From Streptomyces spinoverrucosus (GTDB taxonomy: Bacteria; Actinomycetota; Actinomycetes; Streptomycetales; Streptomycetaceae), in NCBI RefSeq assembly GCF_015712165.1, contig NZ_JADPZX010000001.1, positions 6,584,001 to 6,648,000 on the forward strand: 64,000 nt of DNA. Reading direction: 5' to 3'. Made by a program: the position numbers and the translations under genes. Within the stretch, counting starts at the first letter, position 1. Each line of letters starts with the position of its first letter. Below the pieces are notes generated by a model that saw only the letters and a program-made list of their open reading frames with translations, was not told the DNA's origin and did no database searches. Shown one piece after another: positions 33,721 to 44,716 of the stretch.

Positions 33721-35070
33721 ATGGTGGAGACCGCAGGCGGGGGGCCGGGCGACGGCGCCGCTGAGGTGCTCGACCGTCCGCTGCCCGAAGGAGTGCGCCG
33801 CAAGGTCGTGCAGATCGTCTCCGACGGTTTCGGTGGGCTGACGATGGCCGAACTGCCCGCCCAGCTGCGGCAGTACGCGCGGTTCGCCCCGAATCGCCGG
33901 GCCAAGTTCGCCGGTAACGCGATGGCCGCGGCGGTGGAGACCGACCCGCTGTTCCGGCAGCGCATCGGGGAGAAGTTCCGCGAGGCCCAGCCCGATCTGG
34001 CCGGTGCCCTCGACGCCGGATCGCCGCCGCCGGCCGCGGATCCGCTGGACGTGGCCGCCGCCGCGTATGTGCTGCGCCCCATCGGCTGGGTGAAACTGGT
34101 CGCCGCCGCCGGCGAGGAGGCCCAGCGGGCCGACGCCGAGCGCGCCGACGAGGAGAGCCGCGCCGAACTGGAGCGGCTGCGTACCGAACTCGCCGCCGCC
34201 CGCGACCACACCCGCGCCGAGACGGAGCGGCTGCGCGCCGAGCTGGACGGCGCCCGCAAGGAAGCCGAATCGCTTCACCGCAAGCTGCGGGCCGCGCTCA
34301 GCGACGTCAAGCGCGGCGAGGCGGCGCTGCGCAAGGTGCAGGCCGAGATCGAGGCCGTACGCGCCGAGGGCCAGGCCCAGGTGTCCGTGGCCGAGAGCGA
34401 GGCGCGGCGGCTGAAGGCGCGGCTGGGGGAGGCGGAGGCCGCCCTGGAGGCCACTCGCCGGGCCGCGCGCGAGGGCCGCAGCGTCGAGGACATGCGGGTA
34501 CGGCTGCTGCTCGACACCGTGCTGGACGCGGCGCAGGGGCTGCGCCGGGAACTGGCGCTGCCGCCGGTCTCCGTACGCCCCGCCGAGACCGTGGACGCGG
34601 TCGAACCGGGACGAATGACCCCGAAGGACATCGCCGCGCGGGCGTTGTCCGAGAACGACCCCGCGATCCTCGACCAGCTCCTCGCGCTGCCGCAGGCCCA
34701 TCTGGTCGTCGACGGCTACAACGTCACCAAGACCGGCTATCCCCAAATGCCGCTGGAGAAGCAGCGGTTGAGGCTGCTCGGGCAGCTCTCGCAGCTCGCC
34801 GCGCAGTCCGGCGCCGAGGTGACCTGTGTCTTCGACGGGGCCGAACTGGCCGCGCCGGTGCTGCTGGCCCCGCCCCGCGGAGTGCGGGTGCTGTTCTCCA
34901 AGCCCGGCGTCACCGCCGACGAGTTGATCCGCCAGCTGGTGCGCGCCGAGCCGCCCGGGCGTCCGGTCATCGTCGTCTCGACCGACCGTGAGGTGGCCGA
35001 CGGGGTGGCCCGCGCGGGGGCGCGGCCGGTGGCGTCGGCGGTGTTGCTCAAGCGCCTCTCGCGCAGCTGA
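33721..35070 (+). CDS. NYN (YacP-like) domain protein with long coiled coil
   Basis: The 449-residue protein has a helical N-terminal domain (to about 125), a long coiled coil rich in Ala/Glu/Arg (about 135-260) and a C-terminal NYN/YacP nuclease-like domain (about 315-449). The latter shows HLVVDGYNVTKTGYPQMP, VTCVFDGAE and VSTDREVADG acidic residues of a PIN-like active site. By family it may cut or bind RNA. Confidence 0.88.
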   Translation: MVETAGGGPGDGAAEVLDRPLPEGVRRKVVQIVSDGFGGLTMAELPAQLRQYARFAPNRRAKFAGNAMAAAVETDPLFRQRIGEKFREAQPDLAGALDAGSPPPAADPLDVAAAAYVLRPIGWVKLVAAAGEEAQRADAERADEESRAELERLRTELAAARDHTRAETERLRAELDGARKEAESLHRKLRAALSDVKRGEAALRKVQAEIEAVRAEGQAQVSVAESEARRLKARLGEAEAALEATRRAAREGRSVEDMRVRLLLDTVLDAAQGLRRELALPPVSVRPAETVDAVEPGRMTPKDIAARALSENDPAILDQLLALPQAHLVVDGYNVTKTGYPQMPLEKQRLRLLGQLSQLAAQSGAEVTCVFDGAELAAPVLLAPPRGVRVLFSKPGVTADELIRQLVRAEPPGRPVIVVSTDREVADGVARAGARPVASAVLLKRLSRS

Positions 35071-35129
35071 CGTACGCCCCATGCGCCACCTACGTCCCAA
35101 CCGTGCAATGTGCCCGGAGAATGCCCGAA

Positions 35130-35157
35130 TTGACGGAACCGTCACGCAACGTAGCGT
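35130..35157 (+). promoter_or_regulatory. Putative housekeeping promoter, distal
   Basis: TTGACG (35130-35135) and TAGCGT (35152-35157) with a 16-base spacer resemble HrdB-type promoters, upstream of the first NlpC/P60 gene. Confidence 0.5.
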
Positions 35158-35228
35158 CAACACGCATCACTGCACGTGAGTTGTAGGTAAAGGATGCGCT
35201 CGGTCACCGAGATTTTTCACGTGAGGAT

Positions 35229-35258
35229 TTGATCTGATCACAACTGGGTCACTAGGGT
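35229..35258 (+). promoter_or_regulatory. Putative housekeeping promoter, proximal
   Basis: TTGATC (35229-35234) and TAGGGT (35253-35258) with an 18-base spacer lie about 50 bases before the first NlpC/P60 start. Confidence 0.5.
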
Positions 35259-35310
35259 CTGGCCTCGAACCTCCGATCGGGTGATCACTCACAAGAAGGA
35301 GATTGCCCCC

Positions 35311-36345
35311 GTGGCGTCCCACCGTCGACCCAAGCAGCCCAGTCGCACACGCGTGACCGTGCTGACCACCGCAGCCGCCGCTGCCGTCGCCCTCAGCTCG
35401 CAGGCCGCCAACGCCGCGCCGAGCGAGAAGCCGAGCAAGGACGAGGTCAAGGCCAAGGTCGACAAGCTCTACGAGGAAGCCGAGCAGGCCACCGAGAAGT
35501 ACAACGGGGCCAAGGAGAAGCAGGAGAAGCTCCAGAAGGAGATCTCCACCATCCAGGACAACGTCGCCCGCGGCCAGGAAGAGGTCAACGAGCTGCGCGA
35601 CGGCCTCGGTTCGATGGCCAGCGCCCAGTACCGCTCGGGCGGCATCGACCCCGCCCTGCAGCTCTTCCTCTCCGCCGATCCGGACGACTACCTCGACAAG
35701 GCCTCCACGCTCGACCAGTTGAGCGCTCAGCAGGTCGAGGCGCTGAAGAAGATCCAGGAAAAGCAGCGCGAACTCGCCCAGGAGCGCGCCGAGGCCTCCG
35801 ACAAGCTCAAGGACCTCGCCACCACCCGCACCGAACTGGGCAAGAAGAAGAGCGAGGTGCAGGGCAAGCTCGCCGAGGCGCAGAAGCTGCTCAACTCCCT
35901 CACCGCGGCGGAGAAGGCGGCCCTGGCGGCCGAGGAGGAGCGCGCCAGCCGCGCCAGCGAGCGCACCGCCCTCGGCGGCTCCAACGCCCCCGCCACCGGC
36001 CGCGCGTCCTCGGCCTACGGCGCGGCGCAGAGCAAGATCGGCTCGCCCTACGTCTACGGCGCCTCCGGCCCGTCCTCCTTCGACTGCTCGGGCCTCACCT
36101 CCTGGGCCTTCGCCCAGGCCGGCATCCAGATCCCGCGCACCTCGCAGGCGCAGGCCAACGCCGGCACCCGGATCTACTCGCAGAGCGACCTCCAGGTCGG
36201 CGACCTGGTCATCTTCTACGGCGACCTGCACCACGTCGGCTTCTACGCGGGCAACGGCCAGGTGCTGCACGCCCCGCGCTCCGGCACGGTCGTCCGCTAC
36301 GAGTCGATCAACAACATGCCGTACCAGTTCGGCGTCCGGATCTGA
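35311..36345 (+). CDS. Secreted NlpC/P60 peptidoglycan hydrolase with coiled-coil domain
   Basis: The 344-residue precursor has a Sec signal (TVLTTAAAAAVALSSQAANA, cut near residue 36) and an RipA-like coiled-coil domain (about 45-215, with QYRSGGIDPALQLFLSADPDDYL). The C-terminal NlpC/P60 domain has catalytic C259 (FDCSGLTSW) and H308 (HHVGFYAG). It should cut stem peptides in the wall. GTG at 35311 is chosen because AAGGAGA lies 8 bases upstream. A close paralogue follows directly. Confidence 0.95.
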   Translation: MASHRRPKQPSRTRVTVLTTAAAAAVALSSQAANAAPSEKPSKDEVKAKVDKLYEEAEQATEKYNGAKEKQEKLQKEISTIQDNVARGQEEVNELRDGLGSMASAQYRSGGIDPALQLFLSADPDDYLDKASTLDQLSAQQVEALKKIQEKQRELAQERAEASDKLKDLATTRTELGKKKSEVQGKLAEAQKLLNSLTAAEKAALAAEEERASRASERTALGGSNAPATGRASSAYGAAQSKIGSPYVYGASGPSSFDCSGLTSWAFAQAGIQIPRTSQAQANAGTRIYSQSDLQVGDLVIFYGDLHHVGFYAGNGQVLHAPRSGTVVRYESINNMPYQFGVRI

Positions 36346-36420
36346 GAGCCGTAGGCGCTCCCCGAGATCAACGGACCGTGCCGCCCGTTCGGGCGAATTA
36401 CGGAACCGGGCTGTGACCCC

Positions 36421-36456
36421 ACACCCCGCCAATGACCTGCGTCAGCGGCGGGGTGT
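36421..36456. terminator. Hairpin between the two NlpC/P60 genes
   Basis: ACACCCCGCC (36421-36430) pairs perfectly with GGCGGGGTGT (36447-36456) around a 16-base loop. It probably ends the first transcript and leaves room for a separate promoter before the second gene. Confidence 0.6.
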
Positions 36457-36590
36457 CACGTTGAGTGCCCGCCGAGCTCTTTGGCCGTTGCCCCACCGCG
36501 GGGCTACTGTCTGCCGCGTTTCCCCCCGTCGGACCTCCGTCCGGCGCCGGGGGATTTTCCTGTCCGCCAGTGGAAGGAGCGCGGCTTCTC

Positions 36591-37622
36591 GTGGGGTCCC
36601 ATCGCCGCCTTGCACCGTCCGGGTTCGACCGGGGCGCCTGCGTGGCGCGTCTCACCGTCGGCGTACTGTCGGCCGCGGCCGCCGCAGCGGCCGCTGTCGC
36701 CGCCGTACCGGCGCAGGCCGCGCCGGCCGACGACACTCGCGCCGAGGTGGACCGCCTCTACGCGGAGGCCGAGAAGGCCACCGAGGCCTACAACGAGGCC
36801 GACGAGCGTGCCGACGCCCTGCACGGGCAGGTCGGCCGCGCCCAGGACCGGATCGCCCGGCAGCAGGAGAGCATCAACTCCATGCGTGACGCGCTGGGTT
36901 CGCTGGCCGGCGCGCAGTACCGCTCCGGCGGCCTCGACCCCTCCCTCGCCCTGCTGTTCTCCGAGAACCCGGACGAGTACCTCGACAAGGCCGCCGTCCT
37001 GGACCGGATCAGCCTCCACCAGGCCGGACAGCTCAGGGACCTCCAGGAGGCCATGCGCGAACTCACCCAGGAGCGCGCCGAGGCCGCCGAGAAGCTCGGC
37101 GAACTGGAGAAGAGCCGCAAGGCCGTCGCCTCCCACAAGCGCACCGTCGAGCAGAAGCTCGCCAAGGCCCGCGCACTCCTCAACGCCCTCACCGACGACG
37201 AACGCGCCGCCTACGACCGGGCCTCCCGCTCCGGCCGCTCCGACATGCCCGACCTCGGGGGCGCCGTCCCCGCCTCCGGCCGCGCGGCCGCCGCGGTCGC
37301 CGCCGCCCGCTCCGCGCTCGGCAGGCCCTACATCTGGGGCGCGGCCGGTCCCAGCGGCTTCGACTGCTCCGGCCTGATGCAGTGGTCGTACGCCCAGGCC
37401 GGGATCGCGCTGCCGCGCACCTCGCAGGGCCAGCGCGCGGCCGGCCGCCAGGTCCCGCTCTCCCAGGCCCAGCCCGGCGACCTGATCACCTACCGGTCCG
37501 ACGCCAGCCATGTCGCGATGTACATGGGCAACGGCCAGGTCGTCCACGCCCCCTACCCGGGCGCGCCGGTGCGCTACGACCCGGTCGGCATGATGCCGGT
37601 CTCGGGGGTCACCAGGGTCTGA
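36591..37622 (+). CDS. Secreted NlpC/P60 peptidoglycan hydrolase, paralogue
   Basis: The 343-residue paralogue of the preceding gene has a signal peptide (LTVGVLSAAAAAAAAVAAVPAQA), the same coiled-coil domain (QYRSGGLDPSLALLFSENPDEYL) and an NlpC/P60 domain with C259 (FDCSGLMQW) and H307 (SHVAMYMG). GTG at 36591 follows AAGGAG by 10 bases; in-frame sequence upstream is not protein-like. Tandem duplication followed by divergence of the polar loops is evident. Confidence 0.94.
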   Translation: MGSHRRLAPSGFDRGACVARLTVGVLSAAAAAAAAVAAVPAQAAPADDTRAEVDRLYAEAEKATEAYNEADERADALHGQVGRAQDRIARQQESINSMRDALGSLAGAQYRSGGLDPSLALLFSENPDEYLDKAAVLDRISLHQAGQLRDLQEAMRELTQERAEAAEKLGELEKSRKAVASHKRTVEQKLAKARALLNALTDDERAAYDRASRSGRSDMPDLGGAVPASGRAAAAVAAARSALGRPYIWGAAGPSGFDCSGLMQWSYAQAGIALPRTSQGQRAAGRQVPLSQAQPGDLITYRSDASHVAMYMGNGQVVHAPYPGAPVRYDPVGMMPVSGVTRV

Positions 37623-37655
37623 TCGGGCGGCGCGGGCCCCCGTACGATCGGGCGG

Positions 37656-38849
37656 GTGGCAGGTCGAAGGCGGGCGTCGGGTTCCTCGGTGGTGGCGCTG
37701 TGTCTGCTGCTCGTCTCCCTGGTCGCCTGCGGGGGCCGGCCCGCCACCGACAACGCGCGGGCCGACGTACAGCGGCTGCTCGACCGGCGGGCGGCCGCGG
37801 TCCTCGACCACGACGAGAGCGGGTACCGGCGGACCGGGTCGGCGGCCGGATTCGCCGACGTGCGCGCACTGCCGCTCGCGGACTGGTCGTACCGGCTGAC
37901 GGAGCTGCACCGCACCGGCGACCGGGCCACCGCCGACGCCGAACTGCGCTACCGGATCGACGGTTTCGACAAGGCGCCCGTGACGGCCCGACGCACCCTG
38001 GAACTGACCCGGGACGCCGACGGCGGGTGGTCCGTCATCTCCGACCGGCCCGCTGGGAACTCCGCCGAACAGCTCTGGGACCGGGGCGCGGTGACCGCCG
38101 TCCGCGGCGAGCACAGCCTGGTGCTGGGGGTGGGGCAGTCCCGGGAGGCGCTGGAGCGCTACGCGGAGCTGGGCGACCGGGCCGTGCCCGCGGTATCGAA
38201 GGCCTGGGGCACGGACTGGAGCGAGCATGTGGTGGTGCTCGTACCGGAGTCGCTGGAGGGCATGGCAGGACTGCTCGGGTCGCCCGCCTCCTCCTACCGG
38301 GGGATCGCCGCCGTGACGACCGGCGAGACGGGGGCCGCGCGGGCGCCCGCCGACCGGATCATCGTCAATCCCGAGGCGTACGACGTCCTGGGCTCCGTCG
38401 GCAAGCAGGTGGTCCTCACCCACGAGACCACCCATGTCGCCACCCGCGCCCACACCGACACCGGCACCCCGATGTGGCTGTCCGAGGGGTACGCCGACTG
38501 GATCGGCTACCGCGACAGCGGCCGCACCCCGGCCGAGGCCGCGCCCGAGTTGGCGCGCTCGGTGGCCGCCGGGGACGTGCCCGCCACGCTGCCGGACAGC
38601 GGCGACTTCGGCTTCACCGGGGACTCGACCGCGCTGGCGCAGGCGTACGAGGGCGGCTGGATGGCCTGCCGGCTGATCGCGGAGCGGTGGGGCGAGGGGC
38701 GGCTGGGCGCGTTCTACCGGGCGGTGGGGGCGGAGGGGGTGGACGCCGCCATGACGGACGTGCTCGGGACGTCGCCGGAGGAGTTCACGGGGTGGTGGCG
38801 GGAGTATCTGCGGACTCAGTTCGCAGGAGACGGTCCGGCCGCCGGGTGA
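37656..38849 (+). CDS. Lipoprotein zinc metallopeptidase (gluzincin, MA-like)
   Basis: The 397-residue protein has a lipoprotein signal ending LVSLVAC (C25), a cystatin/NTF2-like region, and a C-terminal peptidase domain with HETTH (H256, E257, H260) and the third ligand E277 in LSEGYADW. It would act outside the membrane; substrate unknown. TACGAT ends 6 bases before the GTG start, so the mRNA may be leaderless. Confidence 0.88.
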   Translation: MAGRRRASGSSVVALCLLLVSLVACGGRPATDNARADVQRLLDRRAAAVLDHDESGYRRTGSAAGFADVRALPLADWSYRLTELHRTGDRATADAELRYRIDGFDKAPVTARRTLELTRDADGGWSVISDRPAGNSAEQLWDRGAVTAVRGEHSLVLGVGQSREALERYAELGDRAVPAVSKAWGTDWSEHVVVLVPESLEGMAGLLGSPASSYRGIAAVTTGETGAARAPADRIIVNPEAYDVLGSVGKQVVLTHETTHVATRAHTDTGTPMWLSEGYADWIGYRDSGRTPAEAAPELARSVAAGDVPATLPDSGDFGFTGDSTALAQAYEGGWMACRLIAERWGEGRLGAFYRAVGAEGVDAAMTDVLGTSPEEFTGWWREYLRTQFAGDGPAAG

Positions 38850-38866
38850 GGCTCAGCGCGGGCGAG

Positions 38867-38921
38867 GCTCAGTCGCGCTGAGGAGGCGGTCCGGCCGGGC
38901 AGGGCTCAGTCGCGCTGAGGC
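38867..38921. repeat. Duplicated 18-bp gene-end sequence
   Basis: GGCTCAGTCGCGCTGAGG occurs at 38867-38884 and 38904-38921. The second copy contains the stop codon region of the PadR gene; the first is a non-coding copy between convergent genes. Each copy contains the dyad CTCAGTCGCGCTGAG. Confidence 0.8.
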
Positions 38922-39442
38922 GGGTCCAGCACTGCGATGGCCTCCCTCAGCCACTCCCGCTCCGCCGCGCCGGTCGCCCGGGCCACCCGCAGCATGCCCT
39001 GACGGAACAGATCACCCGCCTCCTCCGCCCGTACGGGATCCCCGTCCCGGTAGAAGAAGCTCGCGGGCATCTCAAGGAAGTCGAGACGGCGGCGCAGGAC
39101 CGCGGCCTGTTCGCCGCTGTCGGGCAGGTGCCGCAGGAACGCCAGGATCGTGTTGAAGCGGACCTGGTCGGTGATCTCGGCCTGCTTGGGGTGGCGCAGC
39201 CGTTCCAGCAGGTCCGCGCGACCCTCGTCGGTGAGGGACAGGGTGCGGCGGGGAGCCGCGCTCGCGCCCGGCTCGGTGTGCTGGTCGAGCTTTCCGGCCG
39301 CGACCAGGCGGCTGATCGCCGGGTAGAGGGCGCCGTCGCTGACCGGGCGGACATGGCCGGTCAGGGCCTTGATGCGCTCCTTGAGCTCATAGCCGTGCAA
39401 CGGCTCCTCGGCCAGGAAGCCCAGGATCGACAGCTCCAGCAC
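38906..39442 (-). CDS. PadR-family transcriptional repressor
   Basis: The 178-residue protein has an N-terminal winged helix (ILGFLAEEPLHGYELKERI, SDGALYPAISRLVAAGKLDQH) and a C-terminal helical dimerisation domain. PadR proteins usually repress a divergent transporter and are released by its substrate. Here the divergent gene is a MATE pump, and a perfect dyad lies between them. GTG at 39442 has AAGGAGG 6 bases upstream. Confidence 0.93.
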   Translation of the reverse strand: MLELSILGFLAEEPLHGYELKERIKALTGHVRPVSDGALYPAISRLVAAGKLDQHTEPGASAAPRRTLSLTDEGRADLLERLRHPKQAEITDQVRFNTILAFLRHLPDSGEQAAVLRRRLDFLEMPASFFYRDGDPVRAEEAGDLFRQGMLRVARATGAAEREWLREAIAVLDPPQRD

Positions 39443-39490
39443 GGGGCCCTCCTTGCGGGTGGTCTCGGGCGATGGTACCTCTTGTCGAGT

Positions 39491-39507
39491 TACCTCGAAT
39501 CGAGGTA
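39491..39507. promoter_or_regulatory. Candidate PadR operator
   Basis: TACCTCGAATCGAGGTA is a perfect 8-bp dyad around one base, in the gap between the divergent PadR and MATE genes, 23 bases before the MATE start. Half-site-like words (GGTACCTC and CGAGTTACC) recur just to the left. Confidence 0.75.
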
Positions 39508-39529
39508 CAGCTTTTCAAGGGGGCCTCGC

Positions 39530-40852
39530 ATGGTGAACGCGCACCGCAGACAGCTGATATCGCTCGCCCACCCCGTCTACCTCTCCCTCCTCGCCTCCGT
39601 CGCCGCCGGGATCATCAACACCGTCTGGGTCGCCCGGCTCGGCGGCTCGGCCGTGGCCGCCGTGGCCGTCGCGACCAACACCGAGAACGTGCTGCTCGGG
39701 GTCGCGCTGGTCTTCGGGTCCGGTACGACCGTGCTGGTCGCGCACGCGCGGGGCGCAGGGGACCGGGCCGCGGCGCGGGCGGCGGTGCGGGGCGGCTGGG
39801 CGCTGTGGGCGGTGGTCACGCCGGTGGTGGCGGTGGGCGGGTTCCTGGCGCGTGAGCCGCTGGCCCGGCTGGTGCTGGGCGGCGAGAGCGGTGCTCTCCC
39901 CCTGGCCGTCGGCTACTTCGCGATCTCCCTGCCGGGCATGGCCGTCTTCTTCGCGCAGACCCTCGTCGACGGCATCCTCAAGGGCGCGGGCGACACCAGA
40001 ACCCCCATGCGGCTCGCGTTGCTCGCCAACGGGCTGATCCTGGTGTGCGATCCGTGGCTGATCCGGTGGTACGGCGTCCAGGGCGCCGCCGTCTCGACGG
40101 TGCTGTGCCGGTGCGTGGCCCTGGCCGTGGGGCTGGCGGCCCTGCGCCGCAACGCCCTGCTGCGGGAGTGCACGGGGGTGCCCTCGCGGGCCCGGATGCG
40201 GGACACGCTGCGGACCGGGCTGCCCATGGCAGCCGACTTCGGGGTGCGGCAGGGCGGAGCGCTGGTGATGGTCGCGATCGTGGCGCGGCTCGGGGTGACG
40301 GCCGTGGCCGCGTACGCGATCGCCTACAAGGTCATGTACGTGGCGACGATGGCCTTCTACGCGGTGCGGCAGGCCGCCGCCATCCACACCGCGCACACCC
40401 TCGGTGCCGGGCGCGCGCAGGAGCGGCGGGCGATCGGGCGCGAAACCGTGCTCCTGTCGGGCGCGGTGGGCGTGGCGGCCGCACTGGTGCTGGGCCTCGC
40501 CGCGCCCTGGATCATGGCCGCCTTCGGCGCCGGGCCCGCCGTCGCCGACGCCGGTGTGCTGTTCCTGCGCTGTGTCGGGCCGTATCTGCTGCTGATGGCG
40601 GGGTTCATCGCGCTCGGCGGGGTCTTCGAGGGAAGCGGGGGCGCGCCGGTACTGCTGCGGGTGACCGTGGTGGGCACGGCTGTCCAGCTGCCGTTGGCGT
40701 ACGGGCTGTCGGGGCTGGGCCTGCCCGGGGTGTGCCTGGCGTTGGCGCTGGCGATGACCGTGCAGTGTGCGGCGGCGTTCCCGCTGTTCCGGCGGCGTCG
40801 GGAACCGGTCAGGAATCGAGAAGCGTCGGCGCCCGGGTCGCGCCTAGCGTGA
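39530..40852 (+). CDS. MATE-family multidrug efflux transporter
   Basis: The 440-residue protein has 12 predicted helices in two halves with the MATE pattern (LAHPVYLSLLASVAAGIINTVWVARLGG in the first, ADFGVRQGGALVMVAIVARLG in the second). It should export cationic or aromatic drugs driven by Na+ or H+. AAGGGGG precedes the ATG. The PadR gene is divergent. Its 3' end contains the motif shared with the other VOC promoter. Confidence 0.92.
   Translation: MVNAHRRQLISLAHPVYLSLLASVAAGIINTVWVARLGGSAVAAVAVATNTENVLLGVALVFGSGTTVLVAHARGAGDRAAARAAVRGGWALWAVVTPVVAVGGFLAREPLARLVLGGESGALPLAVGYFAISLPGMAVFFAQTLVDGILKGAGDTRTPMRLALLANGLILVCDPWLIRWYGVQGAAVSTVLCRCVALAVGLAALRRNALLRECTGVPSRARMRDTLRTGLPMAADFGVRQGGALVMVAIVARLGVTAVAAYAIAYKVMYVATMAFYAVRQAAAIHTAHTLGAGRAQERRAIGRETVLLSGAVGVAAALVLGLAAPWIMAAFGAGPAVADAGVLFLRCVGPYLLLMAGFIALGGVFEGSGGAPVLLRVTVVGTAVQLPLAYGLSGLGLPGVCLALALAMTVQCAAAFPLFRRRREPVRNREASAPGSRLA
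40805..40824 (+). promoter_or_regulatory. Shared 20-bp motif upstream of VOC gene 1
   Basis: CCGGTCAGGAATCGAGAAGC differs in one base from the block at 44248. It ends 20 bases before TAGCGT (40845-40850), so it covers the -35 region, a usual place for AraC-type activators. It lies inside the end of the MATE gene. Confidence 0.7.
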
Positions 40853-40857
40853 CGGTC

Positions 40858-41268
40858 ATGGACCTACGCATCCACGCGAGCTTCCTCCCGCACGACGACC
40901 CGGACGCCTCCCTGGCCTTCTACCGCGACACTCTCGGCGTCGAGGTCCGCGACGACGTCGGACACGAGGGGCTGCGCTGGATCACCGTCGGGCCCGTCGG
41001 CCGGCCGGCCACGTCCATCGTGCTGCGGCCGCCGGTCACCGACCCCGGCGTCACCGAGGACGAGCGCCGCACCATCGTCGAGATGATGGCCAAGGGAACC
41101 TACGCCGGTATCCTCCTCGCCACCCGCGACCTCGACGGCGTCTTCGCCCGGCTGCGGGCCCGCGACGCGGAGATCGCCCAGGAGCCGACCGAGCAGCCGT
41201 ACGGCGTCCGGGACTGCGCCGTGCGCGATCCCGCGGGCAACCTGATCCGGATCCAGCAGCTCCGCTGA
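40858..41268 (+). CDS. VOC-family (glyoxalase/bleomycin-resistance fold) protein 1
   Basis: The 136-residue protein has the VOC beta-alpha-beta-beta-beta repeats: FLPHDDPDASLAFYRDTLG, then WITVGP and QPYGVRDCAVRDPAGNLIRI. Metal-ligand-like His/Glu positions are not complete, so it may bind rather than transform a ligand. TAGCGT ends 7 bases before the ATG, so the transcript may be leaderless. It is 45-55% similar by eye to VOC gene 2 and flanks the UvrA-like gene. Confidence 0.9.
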   Translation: MDLRIHASFLPHDDPDASLAFYRDTLGVEVRDDVGHEGLRWITVGPVGRPATSIVLRPPVTDPGVTEDERRTIVEMMAKGTYAGILLATRDLDGVFARLRARDAEIAQEPTEQPYGVRDCAVRDPAGNLIRIQQLR

Positions 41269-41394
41269 GCGCTGACCTGGACAGACGGCCGGATCGACGA
41301 AGGACAATCACGCGTGCCGCTCGAAGCTGGTTGGATCGAGCCGGGTGACGCCGACGGAGGTCGCTGCCGCGGCCGCGCCCCAATGGATGGAGAC

Positions 41395-43788
<2,394 letters not shown>

Positions 43789-43815
43789 CCCCTTCCCACA
43801 GCTGCCCCCTTTCCG

Positions 43816-43845
43816 CAGCGGCCCGGTATGTGGGCCGGGCCGCTG
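43816..43845. terminator. Terminator after the UvrA-like gene
   Basis: CAGCGGCCCGG (43816-43826) pairs perfectly with CCGGGCCGCTG (43835-43845) around an 8-base loop, ending 15 bases before the AraC gene start. Confidence 0.75.
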
Positions 43846-43860
43846 TGGCAGACTCGTCGG

Positions 43861-44289
43861 GTGAAACGGCAGGACCTCGACGACCTCGTCCGGCTGCGGC
43901 GGGCCCGCGACCGGATGGACCGCGACTACGCCGAGCCGCTCGACGTACCGGCGCTGGCGCGCCAGGCGCTGATGTCGCCGGGGCACTTCTCCCGCAGCTT
44001 CCGCGCCGCCTACGGCGAGACGCCGTACAGCTACCTGATGACCCGCCGCATCGAGCGCGCCAAGGCGCTGCTGCGGCGGGGCGACCTCACGGTGACCGAG
44101 GTCTGCTTCGCCGTCGGCTGTACGTCGCTGGGCTCGTTCAGCTCGCGCTTCACGGAGCTGGTCGGCGAGAGCCCGAGCGCCTACCGGGCGCGCAGCCACG
44201 ACGACAGCGCCGCCATCCCGCCGTGCATCGCCAAGATCCACACCCGGCCGGTCAGGAATGGAGAAGCCGGCCGCGTCGATCGGCCGTAG
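43861..44289 (+). CDS. AraC-family transcriptional regulator (DNA-binding domain only)
   Basis: The 142-residue protein has two helix-turn-helix units of AraC proteins (LDVPALARQALMSPGHFSRSFRAAYG and DLTVTEVCFAVGCTSLGSFSSRFTELVG) with a short tail. There is no separate ligand domain, as in SoxS/MarA-type forms. It probably acts at the shared motif before each VOC gene; the second copy lies within its own 3' end. Confidence 0.92.
   Translation: MKRQDLDDLVRLRRARDRMDRDYAEPLDVPALARQALMSPGHFSRSFRAAYGETPYSYLMTRRIERAKALLRRGDLTVTEVCFAVGCTSLGSFSSRFTELVGESPSAYRARSHDDSAAIPPCIAKIHTRPVRNGEAGRVDRP
44248..44267 (+). promoter_or_regulatory. Shared 20-bp motif upstream of VOC gene 2
   Basis: CCGGTCAGGAATGGAGAAGC matches the motif at 40805 in 19 of 20 positions and lies 19 bases before TAGCCT (44287-44292), the putative -10 of VOC gene 2. 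It is inside the AraC coding region. Confidence 0.7.
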
Positions 44290-44299
44290 CCTCGGCGGC

Positions 44300-44716
44300 A
44301 TGGACATCACGCTCAACACCTGCTTCATCGCCGTCGACGACCACGACAAGGCGCTCGCCTTCTACCGCGACGTGCTCGGCCTGGAGGTGCGCAACGACGT
44401 CGGCTTCGAGGGGATGCGCTGGGTGACCGTCGGGTCGCCCACGCAGCCGGACGTGAACATCGTCCTGGAACCGCCCCTCGCCGACCCCAACGCCTCGGTG
44501 GCCGACCGGCAGACCATGGCGGAGCTGATGGCCAAGGGCCTGCTGCGGGGCGTCATCTTCGCCACGGCCGACTGCGACGCCACCTTCGAGCGCATCAGCG
44601 CCGCCGGCGGCGAGGTGCTGCAGGAGCCCATGGACCAGCCCTACGGCGTCCGCGACTGCGCGTTCCGCGATCCGGCCGGCAACCTGCTGCGCTTCACCCA
44701 GCCCCTGGGGAAGTGA
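44300..44716 (+). CDS. VOC-family protein 2
   Basis: The 138-residue paralogue of VOC gene 1 contains FIAVDDHDKALAFYRDVLGLEVRNDVG and MDQPYGVRDCAFRDPAGNLLRFTQ. It may bind and sequester a drug or act on a small electrophile. Start ATG lies 7 bases after TAGCCT. Its 3' end overlaps the convergent glycosyltransferase gene by 23 bases. Confidence 0.9.
   Translation: MDITLNTCFIAVDDHDKALAFYRDVLGLEVRNDVGFEGMRWVTVGSPTQPDVNIVLEPPLADPNASVADRQTMAELMAKGLLRGVIFATADCDATFERISAAGGEVLQEPMDQPYGVRDCAFRDPAGNLLRFTQPLGK

Noticed and set aside
35071..35310. A c-di-AMP (ydaO) riboswitch before the NlpC/P60 gene
   Set aside because: Such riboswitches often precede wall hydrolases in streptomycetes, so I looked for the typical conserved words, but they are absent; only promoter-like elements were seen.
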